This document shows, one piece after another, positions 1 through 10,801 of a stretch of 64,000 nt of DNA. The notes below the pieces were generated by a model, which saw only the letters and a program-made list of their open reading frames with translations, was not told the origin of the DNA and made no database searches. A program made the translations under genes and the position numbers. This DNA is from Dermacentor variabilis. Lineage: Eukaryota > Arthropoda > Arachnida > Ixodida > Ixodidae. The stretch is taken from positions 203,237,729-203,301,728 of the forward strand of contig NC_134568.1 of assembly GCF_050947875.1 (NCBI RefSeq). The letters run 5' to 3'. Position 1 is the first letter of the stretch, and every line of letters begins with the position of its first letter.

Positions 1-183
1 GATCCCTAGGGAAGGGAAGCGTAGCAGGGGCGGCAGAAAGTTAGGTGGGCGGATGAGATTAAGAAGTTTGCAGGCATGGCATGGCCACAATTAGTACATG
101 ACCGGGGTTGTTGGAGAAGTATGGGAGAGGCCTTTGCCCTGCAGTGGGCGTAACCAGGCTGATGATGATGATGATGATGATGA
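1..183 (+). mobile_element. 3' end of an RTE-like non-LTR retrotransposon
   Basis: The stretch ends in a (TGA)n tail at about 160-183, directly after a block reading gaggcctttgccctgcagtg, which resembles the end of a common tick non-LTR element. Such a simple-repeat tail is typical of RTE-type elements. The upstream part would encode the arginine/tryptophan-rich end of the reverse transcriptase protein. The element enters from outside the window. Its tail abuts an oppositely oriented element, so it probably inserted into that one. Confidence 0.7.
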
Positions 184-189
184 GCGTTC

Positions 190-898
190 AAATTTGGACT
201 GGCCATTTTGCACTCCTCGCTCTCGTTCCCAACTACACATCCCATTTTCAAAATGATGCGTTTATGATCGCTCCCTATGCTGCTATACCCTTCCTTATCG
301 AAGACCATTTCTCTCAACTTATCATTAATTCCTTCTGTCAGACAGTAATCAATTGTTGCTTGCCGGTTTCCCACTGCCCCACGTGATCTGCCCTTCACAC
401 TTAGGCCCTGTATTCACGATAACGAGGTTATGTTGCTCACAAAGGTCTAGCATTGACTTCCCGTTGTTGTCAGTATAGCCATCTAAATCCTGTATGTGGG
501 CATTCATGTCACCTAATAGGATAATTTCAGCACCATTGCCGAAACCCTTAATATCAGCGCTTATGCATTCCACTTACTCTTTATTCTTCTCTGTGCAATT
601 ATTTCCTGTCCACAAATACGTGACGCACAGCCAAGTTTTTTTTTTCCCACTCATTGTACACGATAACCAAAGATGCTCTTGACATTTTGAATTTACTCTT
701 TTCCATTTGGCTCCCTGATGGATGAGCATTCCGACTCCCCCCTCCTTTTCTTTCCAACTTAGTTCTATTGCTCTCCATCACTGGCGGCTCTTCTGAGTCT
801 CTAAGGTGCGTTTCTCTCACCGCATGCACTCCTATTTGTTCGCTATTTAACTGCTCCTCAATCTCTGCCCACTTTTCCTTTCTTCTGCCGCCCAGCAT
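190..898 (-). pseudogene. ORF2 fragment: endonuclease (EEP/APE-type) domain
   Basis: Minus-strand peptides include VHAVRETHLRD near the start, then LLGDMNAHIQDLDGY and a late GSDHKRI block. These correspond to the catalytic Glu, the GDxN and the SDH motifs of the exonuclease-endonuclease-phosphatase fold that nicks target DNA for target-primed reverse transcription. An early frameshift, one in-frame stop near 572 and another shift near 390 split the reading frame. No reverse transcriptase follows. It is a dead fragment. Confidence 0.8.
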
Positions 899-954
899 GT
901 TTATGTAGTCTATTGCATGGCAAGCTCTCTTTTTTGCTTGCCTCCTTCTTTCTG

Positions 955-1934
955 TTATCGACGGCGATGCTCATCTGAGGTTCCCCCTAGGGGACCTTCT
1001 TCATTACTACCTACTCTGGCCTCCTGAGCGCCCGTGGGCTCCCTAAATAAAGCAACAGCGCGACCATCAAGTCGCCAGCCCACTTCTTGTGCCAGTCTGT
1101 AATTGAAGTGGATCCCGTCTCGTTTAAAACCTCCAAAGCTTCTCACTTCCCTGTTTTACTTCGACAACCTCGAAGCCTTTCTCTCGACTCATTTTCCATA
1201 GCACCTCATTAGCAGCCATTACTGCTCTTTGTAGGTGACCGTCACGTACAGGCACCTCCGGCACCGTGCACACCACGATCTGCACCTGAGGGGATAGCTC
1301 GCCCAAGTCGTCCACCCCCCTTCGCCAAGCGCTGGGCTATTCCTGTCCCTTTCCTGTTTAGGACGTCATTTAGCCCACCGGCTTGCTAGTATGACAAGGT
1401 TGCACACGTGGGCACTTTCCGCGAGCTTTTCTTTTGCTCGCTCATGACAGACCACAGTGTCCGCCCTGGAAATGTCCCTACCGCCACTCTTTTATCGCCT
1501 TTCATCCTCTCCACAATTACTTCTGAGCGCCCAGCCAGGTTTGAGTCGCCGGTGATAATCACTCTTTCACTCTCTGCTACCTCTCCCTGCTTCCCTTTGT
1601 CCTTTTCCGCGTGATTCGGACTCGACAAGGGGCATTGTCCCATGTGCCCCTGCTTTTTCCGCGTGGCAGCCTCAAGGTAGGTGCCGCTCTTTCCAGCTAA
1701 CCCTTCACTACGTTGCACGCATTCCACGTACTTTGCTAGCCCTCCCGCTCCTGTCACGTCGGGTGACTGCATTCCATTGTCACGCACATTCTCGTTCACA
1801 GTGGCGGCCCTGTTCAGCTTTTCCTCGGCTGCTTCAAGTCTTTTTTCAACTACCTTCCGTGCATCACGCTCCCTGCTTAGCTCACTTTTGAGCTGTTCCA
1901 CCTGTTTGACAAGGTCTTCCTGGAAGGCCTCCAT
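955..1934 (-). pseudogene. ORF1 with coiled coil and SGNH-hydrolase-like domain
   Basis: The N-terminal part (MEAFQEDLVKQVEQLKSELS...) is a heptad-rich coiled coil of about 45 residues. It is followed by a linker and then VIITGDSNLAGRS, which looks like SGNH block I (GDSN). Further on are PQVQIVVCTVPEVPV and RDGIHFNYRLAQ, the latter matching the DxxH of block V. Esterase-type ORF1 proteins are known from CR1/L2-group non-LTR elements, where they are thought to help RNP assembly or membrane contact. At least two frame breaks (near 1386 and 1130) separate the pieces, so this copy is inactive. Start chosen at 1934; some N-terminal sequence may lie upstream. Confidence 0.7.
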
Positions 1935-2275
1935 TTTCTGCAGCCTAGTATCGACATCACAGTGTATGTCAGTTTACTTGATTCCCTCTCCATTCTCATC
2001 CTTAAGGGACCCCCTGCGCACTGCCTGCTTTCCCGGCTTTTTTGCCATGTATTGCATGGCTTTTTCTGATGCAAATACTATAATAATATAATAATGCAGA
2101 GCGCATGCCTTTTAGCAAAAACCGATACACACAGGATCCAAATCCTCAAAAAGTCGCAAAGCAACTCTCACCACTGTTTCAAAAGCAATCAATGCTGTGG
2201 AGACCTAAGATATGACAAGCTCTCGCATGCGCTCAACCACGCTCTCACTTTCCTACCAAAACACGCACAGTAAAA

Positions 2276-2395
2276 CCCCTAATAGCTATTAGCCTCAACT
2301 ATTAGTCAACTATTAGTCAACTATTAGTAGTCAACTCAACTATTAGTAGTCTCAACTGTTGCTAATAGCTATTAGTCTCTCTAATAGCTCAATGA
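2276..2395. repeat. Short tandem repeat of a CTATTAGT-type unit
   Basis: Repeated blocks such as caactattagt and aatagctattag recur with slight changes through about 120 bp. No coding potential is seen. Confidence 0.7.
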
Positions 2396-2769
2396 CCCAC
2401 CCGGCTGCACGTGTTAAAGCATGTGGTGCAAAAGGGCGCTCTAACCATCCTGCAAAACCAAATGTACACAAAACACACCCTCGCACACGAAATATGAGAC
2501 AAAAAAAGGAAAAAAAGAATGCCACCCAGTTACTATTTAAATGCAAAAAACCGGCAAATCAAAAACAGAAGCAAGCTCAAAGCATGCACAAAAACTTATG
2601 ATTTCATCGCCGCCACGGAGCCCCAAAAGGAACATCCATTCGCCACAAGATCTCAAGCAACACCCCCGTGCTTCTGCACACACTGTGACATCTAGTGGCG
2701 CTGCCAAGTTCATGTGTGGCCTCCAAGATGAGAAGCATGGCACACCTGTGGCTTAGAACACTGTTTTCT
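2396..2769. other. No recognisable feature
   Basis: I see no gene or clear repeat here. Short frames on both strands are low-complexity and K/Q-rich. Confidence 0.5.
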
Positions 2770-3425
2770 CACTTGCCACATACCCAGTGGCACATACTCA
2801 GCGACCCAAGTTGATAGATTCATTGAAGAGCAGCATGTATACCCAGTGCAATCATGGCGCAGCTGGCTAAAGCATTGGCATGAAAGGCGTTAATTGAAAA
2901 GCGGCACATAGCCAGTGCATTTGTGGCACAGCCTGCTAATGCATCGGGTTTCTGCCCTTGAGGAATCCTTGTGACGTGGGTTCGATTCTGCTTGGCATCG
3001 GAGAAATTGAAGGGATCTCTTTTGTCATTGTAGAGCGGCACATTCCCAGTAGCAGACACCTAGTTACTCAAGTTGGCGTTCAAAACATTAAATGAAAAGT
3101 GGCACCCACCTATTAGCACATGCTCAGTGGCCCAATTAAGTTGGCATCTAAGAGGTTCATTGAACACCAGAACAGCCTGAGTGGCACATGCCCAGTGCTC
3201 CAAGTTGGCATCGGAGTTTGTTTGAACAGCGGTACCCACTCAGGCCCGCACCTACAGTGAATCATATCGATGTGAAATAGATTAGTTGAGAGACACATAT
3301 GTACACATTGCCACATACATACTGATCCAAGTTGGTCTAATGGTTGGTTCCGAACCCTGTTCCCTAAGCACAGCAGCACGATGTGCTACCCATTGCCTCA
3401 TGGGCTACCCAGTGAGCCGGATGGG
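2770..3425. repeat. Degenerate tandem repeat with a tRNA-like segment
   Basis: Phrases such as ttcattgaagagcggcaca, cccagtggcacatactcag and caagttggcatc recur in order with a spacing of about 55-70 bp. This indicates an old minisatellite-like array. One unit (about 2930-3010) contains gtgggttcgattctgc, which resembles a Pol III B box. The array may therefore include or derive from a tRNA-type SINE. Confidence 0.6.
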
Positions 3426-3581
3426 CTGGAAAACAATTAAATATAAACAAACATAGATAGTTGGCCCCTGAAAAGTGTGTGAAGTACCCTAAGAATGGCA
3501 AAGCAGAAAAGACAGGACAGTTGGCTGTCCAGTTTCCTGGCTGCTACACAGCCCCTCCTGCTTTTTTTTGTGTGTTTGTGT

Positions 3582-3935
3582 GTGTTGATTCAGTGAACAT
3601 TTAATGCTACATAGAAGCTGGTTTTTCATCACTGTTTTCTCCCATTTCAGTATTTCTGAACAGTTAATAAATTCCTTCGTTTGTCAAAGTCCAGACGGAG
3701 AGACATGCCACGCTAGTCATGGCCACAACTGCCTCTCCGATACTTAGTTCCGGCTGTTTTTTTTATTATTATTCTCTCCTCCGTTGCTGGCTCAGTGGAC
3801 ATTTAATGTTACACAGAAACTAGTTCTCCTTTGTCACTTTCTTCCAATTCATAATTCATAAAGTGTTCATAAATCTTTTCATCTGTCAGAGCAAATAGTC
3901 CTGCCACACTGTTTGCCATGGCTGCCCAGCTGTGA
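3582..3935. repeat. Two diverged tandem copies of a ~160-200 bp unit
   Basis: The segment about 3582-3740 (cattTAATGctacatagaagctgg... then catgccacgctagtcatggcc) is repeated at about 3783-3935 (cattTAATGttacacagaaac... then ctgccacactgtttgccatggc). The order is the same, with many substitutions. No coding sequence is seen. Confidence 0.65.
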
Positions 3936-4245
3936 CAGAGTGACAGAGCACTTAATAAAGTTACTGTACAGGCTTAGTAGGCTCCCTAAAGAGAGCCTAT
4001 ACAAAGAGAAGTGAGACATTTGCTTCACCTGCAGTCCGTTTAACTTACAAGGTTTTTGTTTGTTTAGATGACCTCTCAATAGATGGCACAGCAGGTACAC
4101 AATGTTATCGTTTGTGAGAGTTGATTCTGGAGAGGCAGTAGGTGCACTGAAAACACAAAATGAGTATACTCAATAGTGGCAGGTGATGCTTGGGTGCTGT
4201 GCGCTGCCGGGTGCCCGAGTTATCTCTGCACTGGCAGTCAAAGGA

Positions 4246-4754
4246 TTAAAGGGAGACTAAACAGAAACACTAAATCAGTTTAGATGAGCAACATATTCTT
4301 TCAGACCCAAATTTTTGTTAACTGCACAAAAATAAGTTGAAAATTACAAACGAAAATGAAGATCCAAGTTCCATTTTTTTTAAATTTTGCATTAGAATCA
4401 CAGCATTGGTATGTCAGTGTGATGTCACAGATATCAATGTATTTTTTCCCATCTAATTAATTTATAATGCTCTCTGGGCCGTCATGGCTCCGTCTTAAAG
4501 TTTGGCAAGTTCATTGTTTGGCTTTTTTAGAATACAATTTAGCCCATATTTACTGATAGAACATTAACTAGGCCCGCACAGATGCGGTTGAAATTCACGA
4601 CAGTGAGCTGGTGTGGGAACTTGAGCATCGTCGCCATCTGTCTTCTATTACTGTCTTTTCAGGCTTACCAACCCTCTTCCTTGACTTTTTTTGGCATTGT
4701 AAAAGGGTATTTCCTATTACAGCTTAAATTAATTTCTCTTTAGTGGACCTTTAA
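4246..4754. mobile_element. TTAA-flanked MITE
   Basis: A left end reading TTAAAGGGAGACTAAACAGA and a right end whose complement reads TTAAAGGTCCACTAAAGAGA form imperfect terminal inverted repeats. TTAA occurs at both borders (4246-4249 and 4751-4754). The ~510 bp between is AT-rich and non-coding. TTAA duplication is typical of piggyBac-type transposition. The ends resemble those of the larger element at 41623-42982. Confidence 0.7.
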
Positions 4755-5485
4755 GTGCAACCATGTGCACACATCATAAAGGGTAGCTTTTTTTTTAAGG
4801 CCTACTAATCCGAAGGAAATTTGCATTGTACATTCTGCTAGAAACATTGGTCATGTATGTGAAATTGTGCAACTGACATATGCACAGCTTTACTTAAAAT
4901 TAATATTGGCAAGCCCACTACCGATTCCTGTCCCTAAATGGACAATTTGTATTAGACGCCTTGCGCTTGTCGTTGACATCAACAAAGTAGCAGCAGTGCT
5001 AGTGCAGATTTCTTGCGAGCTGGTCTTTAAAGTGTGAAGGAATGTTGTTGCCGTGAGCAACTGTATTCAACTAATTTGTTGGTATAAAAGTATCAGTGCA
5101 GCAATGCAATCTTCATAGCAGATGCCTTTTGTTACAGCTTTTCCACCAAAAACTGTTAGAATTCACTGTAGTCACTGCTCTTGTTCTTGGCGTATGCCTG
5201 TCATAACGACAGCATCAACATGCGAGAAGCAGCCGGTGAGCCCTCGGGCTGCCCAGTCCAGTTTCAGTGTTCTTTCAATTAGTTCTGCATTCTTATGTAA
5301 AGTTAAATACACGTCACAGGAGGTGCAAAAAACTTTTGAAAAAGCATATTGCTGACATACGGTAAAGGCGATCACTGGAGATGCTCTTTAAGAAAGTGCC
5401 CAGCGGGCCACAGTATCAGTCAAGAGCTTGTAAAGTTTTAATATCGCCATTTGGCCCATTACAGTGCACCTACGTGACCATGTGG
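4755..5485. other. AT-rich spacer, nothing recognised
   Basis: No coding frame with recognisable motifs or splice structure and no clear repeat are seen. Confidence 0.5.
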
Positions 5486-7340
5486 CTCATCTTTATTTAT
5501 ATTTATTTCAAAACACTGCAGGCCAGGTATTGGCCAAAGCAGGAGGGATTACATCATATAAGAATACAAGTGATTCCAACAGCAGAGAAATCAACAGTAG
5601 CAATTGACATGTCAGATCAGCAACATGACAACACAGATGAACAAAAGTGGTGTTCCAATGCAGCTACAGTAGCTACGTCATCAGCTTCAAAAACATTGAG
5701 TGGTAAAAAATAAAGCTTTTCAATAGACCACAGGAAAAAACTGTGCTCGTTCTTGCGAAAATTGAAGTTAATGAATGACTGTGGTCTTGAAAGGTTTGTT
5801 TGCCAAGAGGTTCGAGATATTTAGGGGTTCTTACATTACGTTTACCTAATAAAATGTTACGAACTGTAAGGCAGCTAGTTTTACATAGAACTTGCAACGT
5901 TTGGGTGTTATTTGTTTGCATTAAATGAAATGGCAAGTCCTTTTTTGTACTTACCATAGATTAATCTAACCCCCTTTCGATTAATGCATTCCAATTTAAT
6001 GATACCTTTATTTAGTAGGCAGGTCCCACATAACAGACGCATGTTCCAGCTTGCTTCTTACACATGTGATAAGTGCAGCTTAAAACTTGCTGGTTCTTTT
6101 TACACATTTCTCTAAGTACCATAATTTACGAAGGGTGGATGCACAATGTCAGATATGTTAATAGATGAGCTCAAGTTATTGGTAATAGTTATGCCGAGAT
6201 AAAGGTATTTCCCTACTTTTGAAATAGCTTTATCTTGTAGTTCATAGTAATAAAGACCGCAAGCTTTCTTCCACGACATACGAATAAGCAGTTTTTTCAG
6301 CATTAAGGCACATGTCCATAATGCTTGCACTACTCTTCTTCAACAGCAGAAACACCACCCTGCAACAAGCTATGGTCACTTTGTGATATAATCCTTTTGA
6401 ATAGAATGCAGTCATCAGTGAATAACTTCATAGCCGCATCATCAGGACCCACAGACTAAATCATTTATATAATTTAAGAACAATAAAGGCCCCAGCACAC
6501 TTTCTTGAGGGATACCCCCGGAAACATTCAGTGAATCAGATAATGAGGAACGAATTTGTACATACTGCAGCCTGTTCAAAAGGTATGCTCAAATCCATCA
6601 AATATTAAAGCGGAAGCCAATGCATTCTATTTTCAGGAGGAGCTTTCTGTGAGGTACCTCGTCGAACGCTTTGCTAAAATAGAACAAAACATAGACTTGC
6701 CCACCCAAGTCATGTACAGATGAAAATTCATGCACACGTCGCAAGCTGCACTATTGTTGACAACTCCCTTTGAAATCAGTGTTGGCAGGATGATAAGACA
6801 TTATGTTCGGAAAGAAAATTGTTAATGTAGGTAGCAATAATGTGCTTCAGTAACTCGCAACAGTCACAGGTGACCGAAATGGAGCAACAGTTACGAACTG
6901 TTCAACGCTCACCTTTTTTTAAAAATTGGCACAATGTGCGCTCTCTTCCAATCACTTGGTACCTCCCTACCACTCGACAGTGAAAAAAATATTGGTTAAA
7001 AATTCAGAAATTTGTTCAGCCTAACGCTGCTGAAAAACATTAGAAAGCTCATCAGGCCCGGGTGATTTCACGACGTCAAGTTTAAGCTGCATTGCTAAAT
7101 GTCAGTCTACGCAATTACAAAATTGTCATCCAATCCATCAGAAATTGCTATTTGCTTGCATTCATCCGATTTTGAAAGGACACTTTGAAAATAGTAGTTA
7201 AAATGTTGCACTATTTATGCCACAAGAAGTGGCTGCGAGATTACACATTTTGGTTACCGGTTCATTGCCTTGTTTCAGATAATACCAAAAGTATTTGGAA
7301 ACTAATTTACTTTGGGCTTGGTTCATTTTCATCAAAAGCT
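5486..7340 (-). mobile_element. CR1/Jockey-type non-LTR retrotransposon, 5'-truncated relic
   Basis: On the minus strand, decayed frames give PQESVLGPLLFLNYIND near 6500, KLFTDDCILF near 6420 and a downstream block KYLYLGITITNNLS near 6190. These are, in order, the reverse transcriptase GxPQGSxLGP, F/YADD and YLG motifs. The 3' end near 5490 resembles the fragment at 40064-40262 (tttatttat followed by actgc). Stops and shifts abound and no endonuclease half is visible. Confidence 0.75.
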
Positions 7341-8357
7341 CATTATTTACTTTGTGAAAATTGGGCATTGCCCATCAGTTAATTTCCTTTCCCTTCTTCC
7401 TCTGCTAGCTTCAACACTAGTTAAGGAGGGAAGGCATTCTCAAAAGGTGCGTGCGAATGCCAAACAGCGACACTGAAACCGGGTGGCCATGTGTTGCGTA
7501 GCGCAATTTCCGTGACTACGCTTCCCTGTCTAGCAGCGAGGCTCACAAACAAACCACAGTAGCACCCGAGAAGGTCGGCAGGACATATTGGAAGCACGGG
7601 GGCATCTAGTGGTAGCGGTGGCTTCAAACACACCCCTTCCTAAGCTTATCTTCGCACCCCGAACGCTTCCCATTTAGCTCGAACCATCTTCCCTTTTGTT
7701 CGGAGTGAGGGTGCGCATTTGGTGGCTCTTCTACAGGGCAAAACCACTAAGCCGCGTTTCTTTTCACGTGTGGGTGTCTCCCGCATCCTTCATTTTGCGG
7801 TAATTGGCCGATACAGCAGCATGTGAAATCGTCCTGTGCTTTGCTGTACTCGTATAAAATGGGCCACACAACAACAGCAACACCATATACCTCATACAGA
7901 CTACATCTAACGCTGCTTTCTTAGCATTTTTAATTTTACCTTTAAGTGTATGATACCTTGAAAGGGGCTCCTTGTACAGTGCCAAGCTGAATGCAAAAAG
8001 AATTTTTAAAAATGCGCAAGGAAAGTCATAAAATTTAAGAACTGAAAACAGAAGCAGATGAAAACAACAGTACACCTTTTCGGATTTCACTTGAATCACT
8101 GAATAACATAAGCAGCAAACTAATGAGAGCAGTCTCTTTGTACACATAGTGGAAGCTTCCATGTTATAGCATAAAGAAACATACTCTCACCAACGTGGTT
8201 TTAATTTCATTTCGCACAAAAAAAAGAGGTGTAGGCAAATGGAGGTGCATCATGTCACCTCTTGCTGGAAAGTATGCAAATAAACAAAGGGGGGGAACAG
8301 GGAGGTAAGAGGCCCAGTGAAAGAAAAATATGCATTGTGTTGAAGTGTCTCACAGGA
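7341..8357. other. Spacer, nothing recognised
   Basis: A GC-richer patch at about 7420-7700 stands out from the AT-rich surroundings and may be repeat-derived. I recognise no gene, RNA or transposon ends. Confidence 0.4.
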
Positions 8358-8452
8358 ACAATAATTTGGGTTTAATGTCCTGAAGGTGCACAGTTGGCTA
8401 TGAGGAATGCCAAAGTGGAGGCCTGTGGCTTAATTTTGACCACCCGAGGGTC
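8358..8452 (-). mobile_element. Degenerate Ruka-like SINE, body only
   Basis: The reverse complement follows the SINE body seen at 12941-13183: a block like ggtggtcaaaat, then a diverged actacggcgt-like block, then the AT-rich tail region. The tRNA-like head is missing. Confidence 0.5.
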
Positions 8453-8628
8453 ATCAGAGGGCCCCTCACAGGGCCCTATAGCAAAGTTTGGTCATACTAC
8501 ACTGGAAGTTGTAAGGTGCAGCCTAGGGAGCGTTGTACAATTTTTCTTTTTTTTTTTTCAAATTGGTTCATTAGAGGAGACAGATGACCAAAACAGAAAT
8601 TTGGGCTTTGTGCCTTGTTTCTGCTGTC

Positions 8629-8662
8629 GTCCCTTGTCCACAATGCACTGTGGACAAGGGAC
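8629..8662. repeat. Perfect 14-bp inverted repeat (hairpin)
   Basis: gtcccttgtccaca (8629-8642) and its exact complement (8649-8662) are separated by a 6-nt loop. No surrounding gene is recognised. Confidence 0.75.
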
Positions 8663-9094
8663 AACTTGAGATAGAAGAAATTGAAATGTCCAATTGCCAT
8701 GCCGCAAGGAGGCGAGTGTCACTGCCAACAAGGACGCTCTGCTCCACTGCCTCGACTAGCGTCCACCAGCCTTCCTTCCCTGCCTTCTCCCAAACCAGAG
8801 CCAAGGGACCACGGCACACTCAGGTGACAAACCCCGCCTTTTTGTTCTCTTCATTCTTTCGCTGTGCAGCGCACTTCCAGTGGCGACATTGGATGTTCTG
8901 CATTGGATGGTTTACCGAAGTGACGTGCCCCAGTCAGTGACATTGCAGGCATTGCGTCTTGCATAGATGCATTCGTGTGTGTGACCTCGGCTCTGGCTGG
9001 AAGCAGGGCTCCCTCAACAGGAAGGACATGCTGGCTTTTTTTTTAAATTTCAGCTGTTTGCGCGCCGTGCATCATTCAATACTTTGCAGACAGG

Positions 9095-9290
9095 ATTGTC
9101 AGCACTTGATCTATGCGCTGCACTTGTATGTTTGCATTGTCCAAAGCTGGCAAGGGGCCCTTTAATGCACACCTAAATCTGTACACAGGTACTTTTGCAT
9201 TCTGCTCGTTGTGACCAAGAATTGATTCTACGATCTTGTGCTCAGAATCTGAATGCCATAGCAACTGAGTCGCAGCAGTGGACACGCAGT
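9095..9290 (-). mobile_element. Degenerate Ruka-like SINE
   Basis: On the minus strand the order of blocks matches the better copy at 12941: ctcagttgctatggcattc (A-box side), ctgagcacaagatcg, then acagatttaggtgtgcatta. The B box is badly eroded. Confidence 0.6.
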
Positions 9291-9298
9291 ACCCCTTG

Positions 9299-9640
9299 TG
9301 TCACTGGTAGTCCTCTTGATATAACATTTGCTCCTGTCCTTCCTTATATGTAAAAAGGCTGTACAACTTAATCATATCGCTGTTTAGCACTTTTTTTGTC
9401 AGTACAACCGAATGATACACCAACTGAAAGCAATCATAATTAACAGCATAGTGCTCCTTCAACTGCTTCACAAAATGAATTTCTTGTGCCAGATTATCAT
9501 CCCAGTGTCGTCATGAGAGTTAAGACATTGCCAAGACTCATATAGTGCAAACAACCAATAAAGAATATTTGCTCAATCTGCGTCAGAGGTCCTCTTTGAT
9601 CAGCCAGTTCATCAACATAAATATCACGCAGGGCAGGTCG
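9299..9640 (-). pseudogene. Coding-like relic or terminal exon, unknown protein
   Basis: On the minus strand an acceptor-like tract (tcttcttgcag, ending at about 9641) precedes an open stretch starting RPALRDIYVDELADQ. After one frame change near 9515 it continues as NLAQEIHFVKQLKEHY and YSLFTYKEGQEQM to a TGA at about 9299-9301. Composition is protein-like, without the low complexity of neighbouring chance frames. A frame break is needed, so it is either a pseudogene or an exon with a sequence error. I do not recognise the family. The adjoining SINE extends the frame artificially. Confidence 0.35.
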
Positions 9641-9712
9641 CCTGCAAGAAGACGTATGTGAGGAAACATGTGGAATATAATTCCTACAAATCTTTACTTC
9701 ACACCCACACAT

Positions 9713-10699
9713 TAGCCGAGAGGCAATATTGATACATGATCAGCTGTGTGAGCACACACCATTCAATACAACAACAGTAGTTGATATGCAAGTCAAGAGC
9801 TGCAGCAAGGACCTAATATGCATCACAGATGGGACAAAAACAGAACCCAAAAACAGTGCTAGTCCCAAGTGAGTTGTCTTTTCCTAGTCAGTGTTGCAGA
9901 TGCAATGATGTGCTTCAGTTTGGAAAGAATGCTATCTTGAAAAGATCCAATAAATAGTGGACAAGAAACTTAGGTAAATTGAGCTTTCTTGATCAGGAAA
10001 GAAGGATACTTCCACGACTTCTTAAAGCTGATCAAGCAACATGCTGTTATGGGTAGCATGTTTTTTGCCTCCCAACTAGTCAATATCGTAATAAAATATT
10101 TCAACATGCACAGAGGTGAGAGCACTGCAATACAACTGCAAACTGTAATTTATTCCTACCCCACTGTAAATTAAAATTCCTTCAACAATACTAGATTAAG
10201 AGCAAAGTAAGATCAGCATGGGGCAATTTCGATGACCCTGTCAAAAACACCAGTGTATACTTGCTGCATAGTCTAAGTGCAAATTTGGGAACACTTTGTG
10301 GCAGCAGTGGTATTGCATGAAAAACAATGCACTATTCCTCTTGGTGTCCACCGCAATGATCATGGCTCTGAAAATGAATAGGCCCATGCATTTCAGGAAC
10401 AAAAGGAGGGCACTGGCACAACCTCAACTGTAGCGCAGTTGTGGTTCCAATTTTATAATAATATCGCACGAGCATCAATAGCACAGAGTGTCAGCGACCT
10501 TGTAATGGCAAGGAGCCCTCCTGAAGCGTACAGCACAGCAGAACATTTTCAAACTCGAAATCGTCTTGCACGGCTGCGGATACTGTGGCGATCCCGCTGC
10601 CCCTTGCCGCTGGTTGTATGGATGGATAAAGCTGACCCCTTTATATCGGGTGGCGGCACACACGACCTAGCCATGACTAATAATATATTTTGTACTTAG
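9713..10699. other. Spacer; possible retroelement 3' end at ~10600-10665
   Basis: Mostly AT-rich sequence without recognised genes. Near 10615 the phrase gtatggatggataaagctgacccct resembles the end of a tick non-LTR element in a decayed state. Confidence 0.35.
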
Positions 10700-10801
10700 T
10701 GGAGGGTGAATAATAACTTTTGCCTTGATTTTAGCCACCAATCAGATAACCTCCGTTTGGTTATTTCTACCCGCTTAAAGTATATTTTTCCTCCATTGTC
10801 C

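Larger units (their letters stand above)
184..2090 (-). mobile_element. Non-LTR retrotransposon, 5' part (ORF1 plus start of ORF2)
   Basis: Read on the minus strand, this holds a coiled-coil/SGNH ORF1 followed by the start of an endonuclease-type ORF2, in the normal order for a two-ORF non-LTR element. The reverse transcriptase half is missing because the element is cut at 183/184 by the tail of the neighbouring element. Both frames carry shifts and stops. A second relic of what looks like the same family lies at 10.7-14.1 kb in the same orientation. Confidence 0.75.

Noticed and set aside
108..386. 92-residue frame with a run of Met
   Set aside because: It is translation of the (TGA)n microsatellite tail of a retroelement. 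The opposite strand gives poly-His for the same reason.
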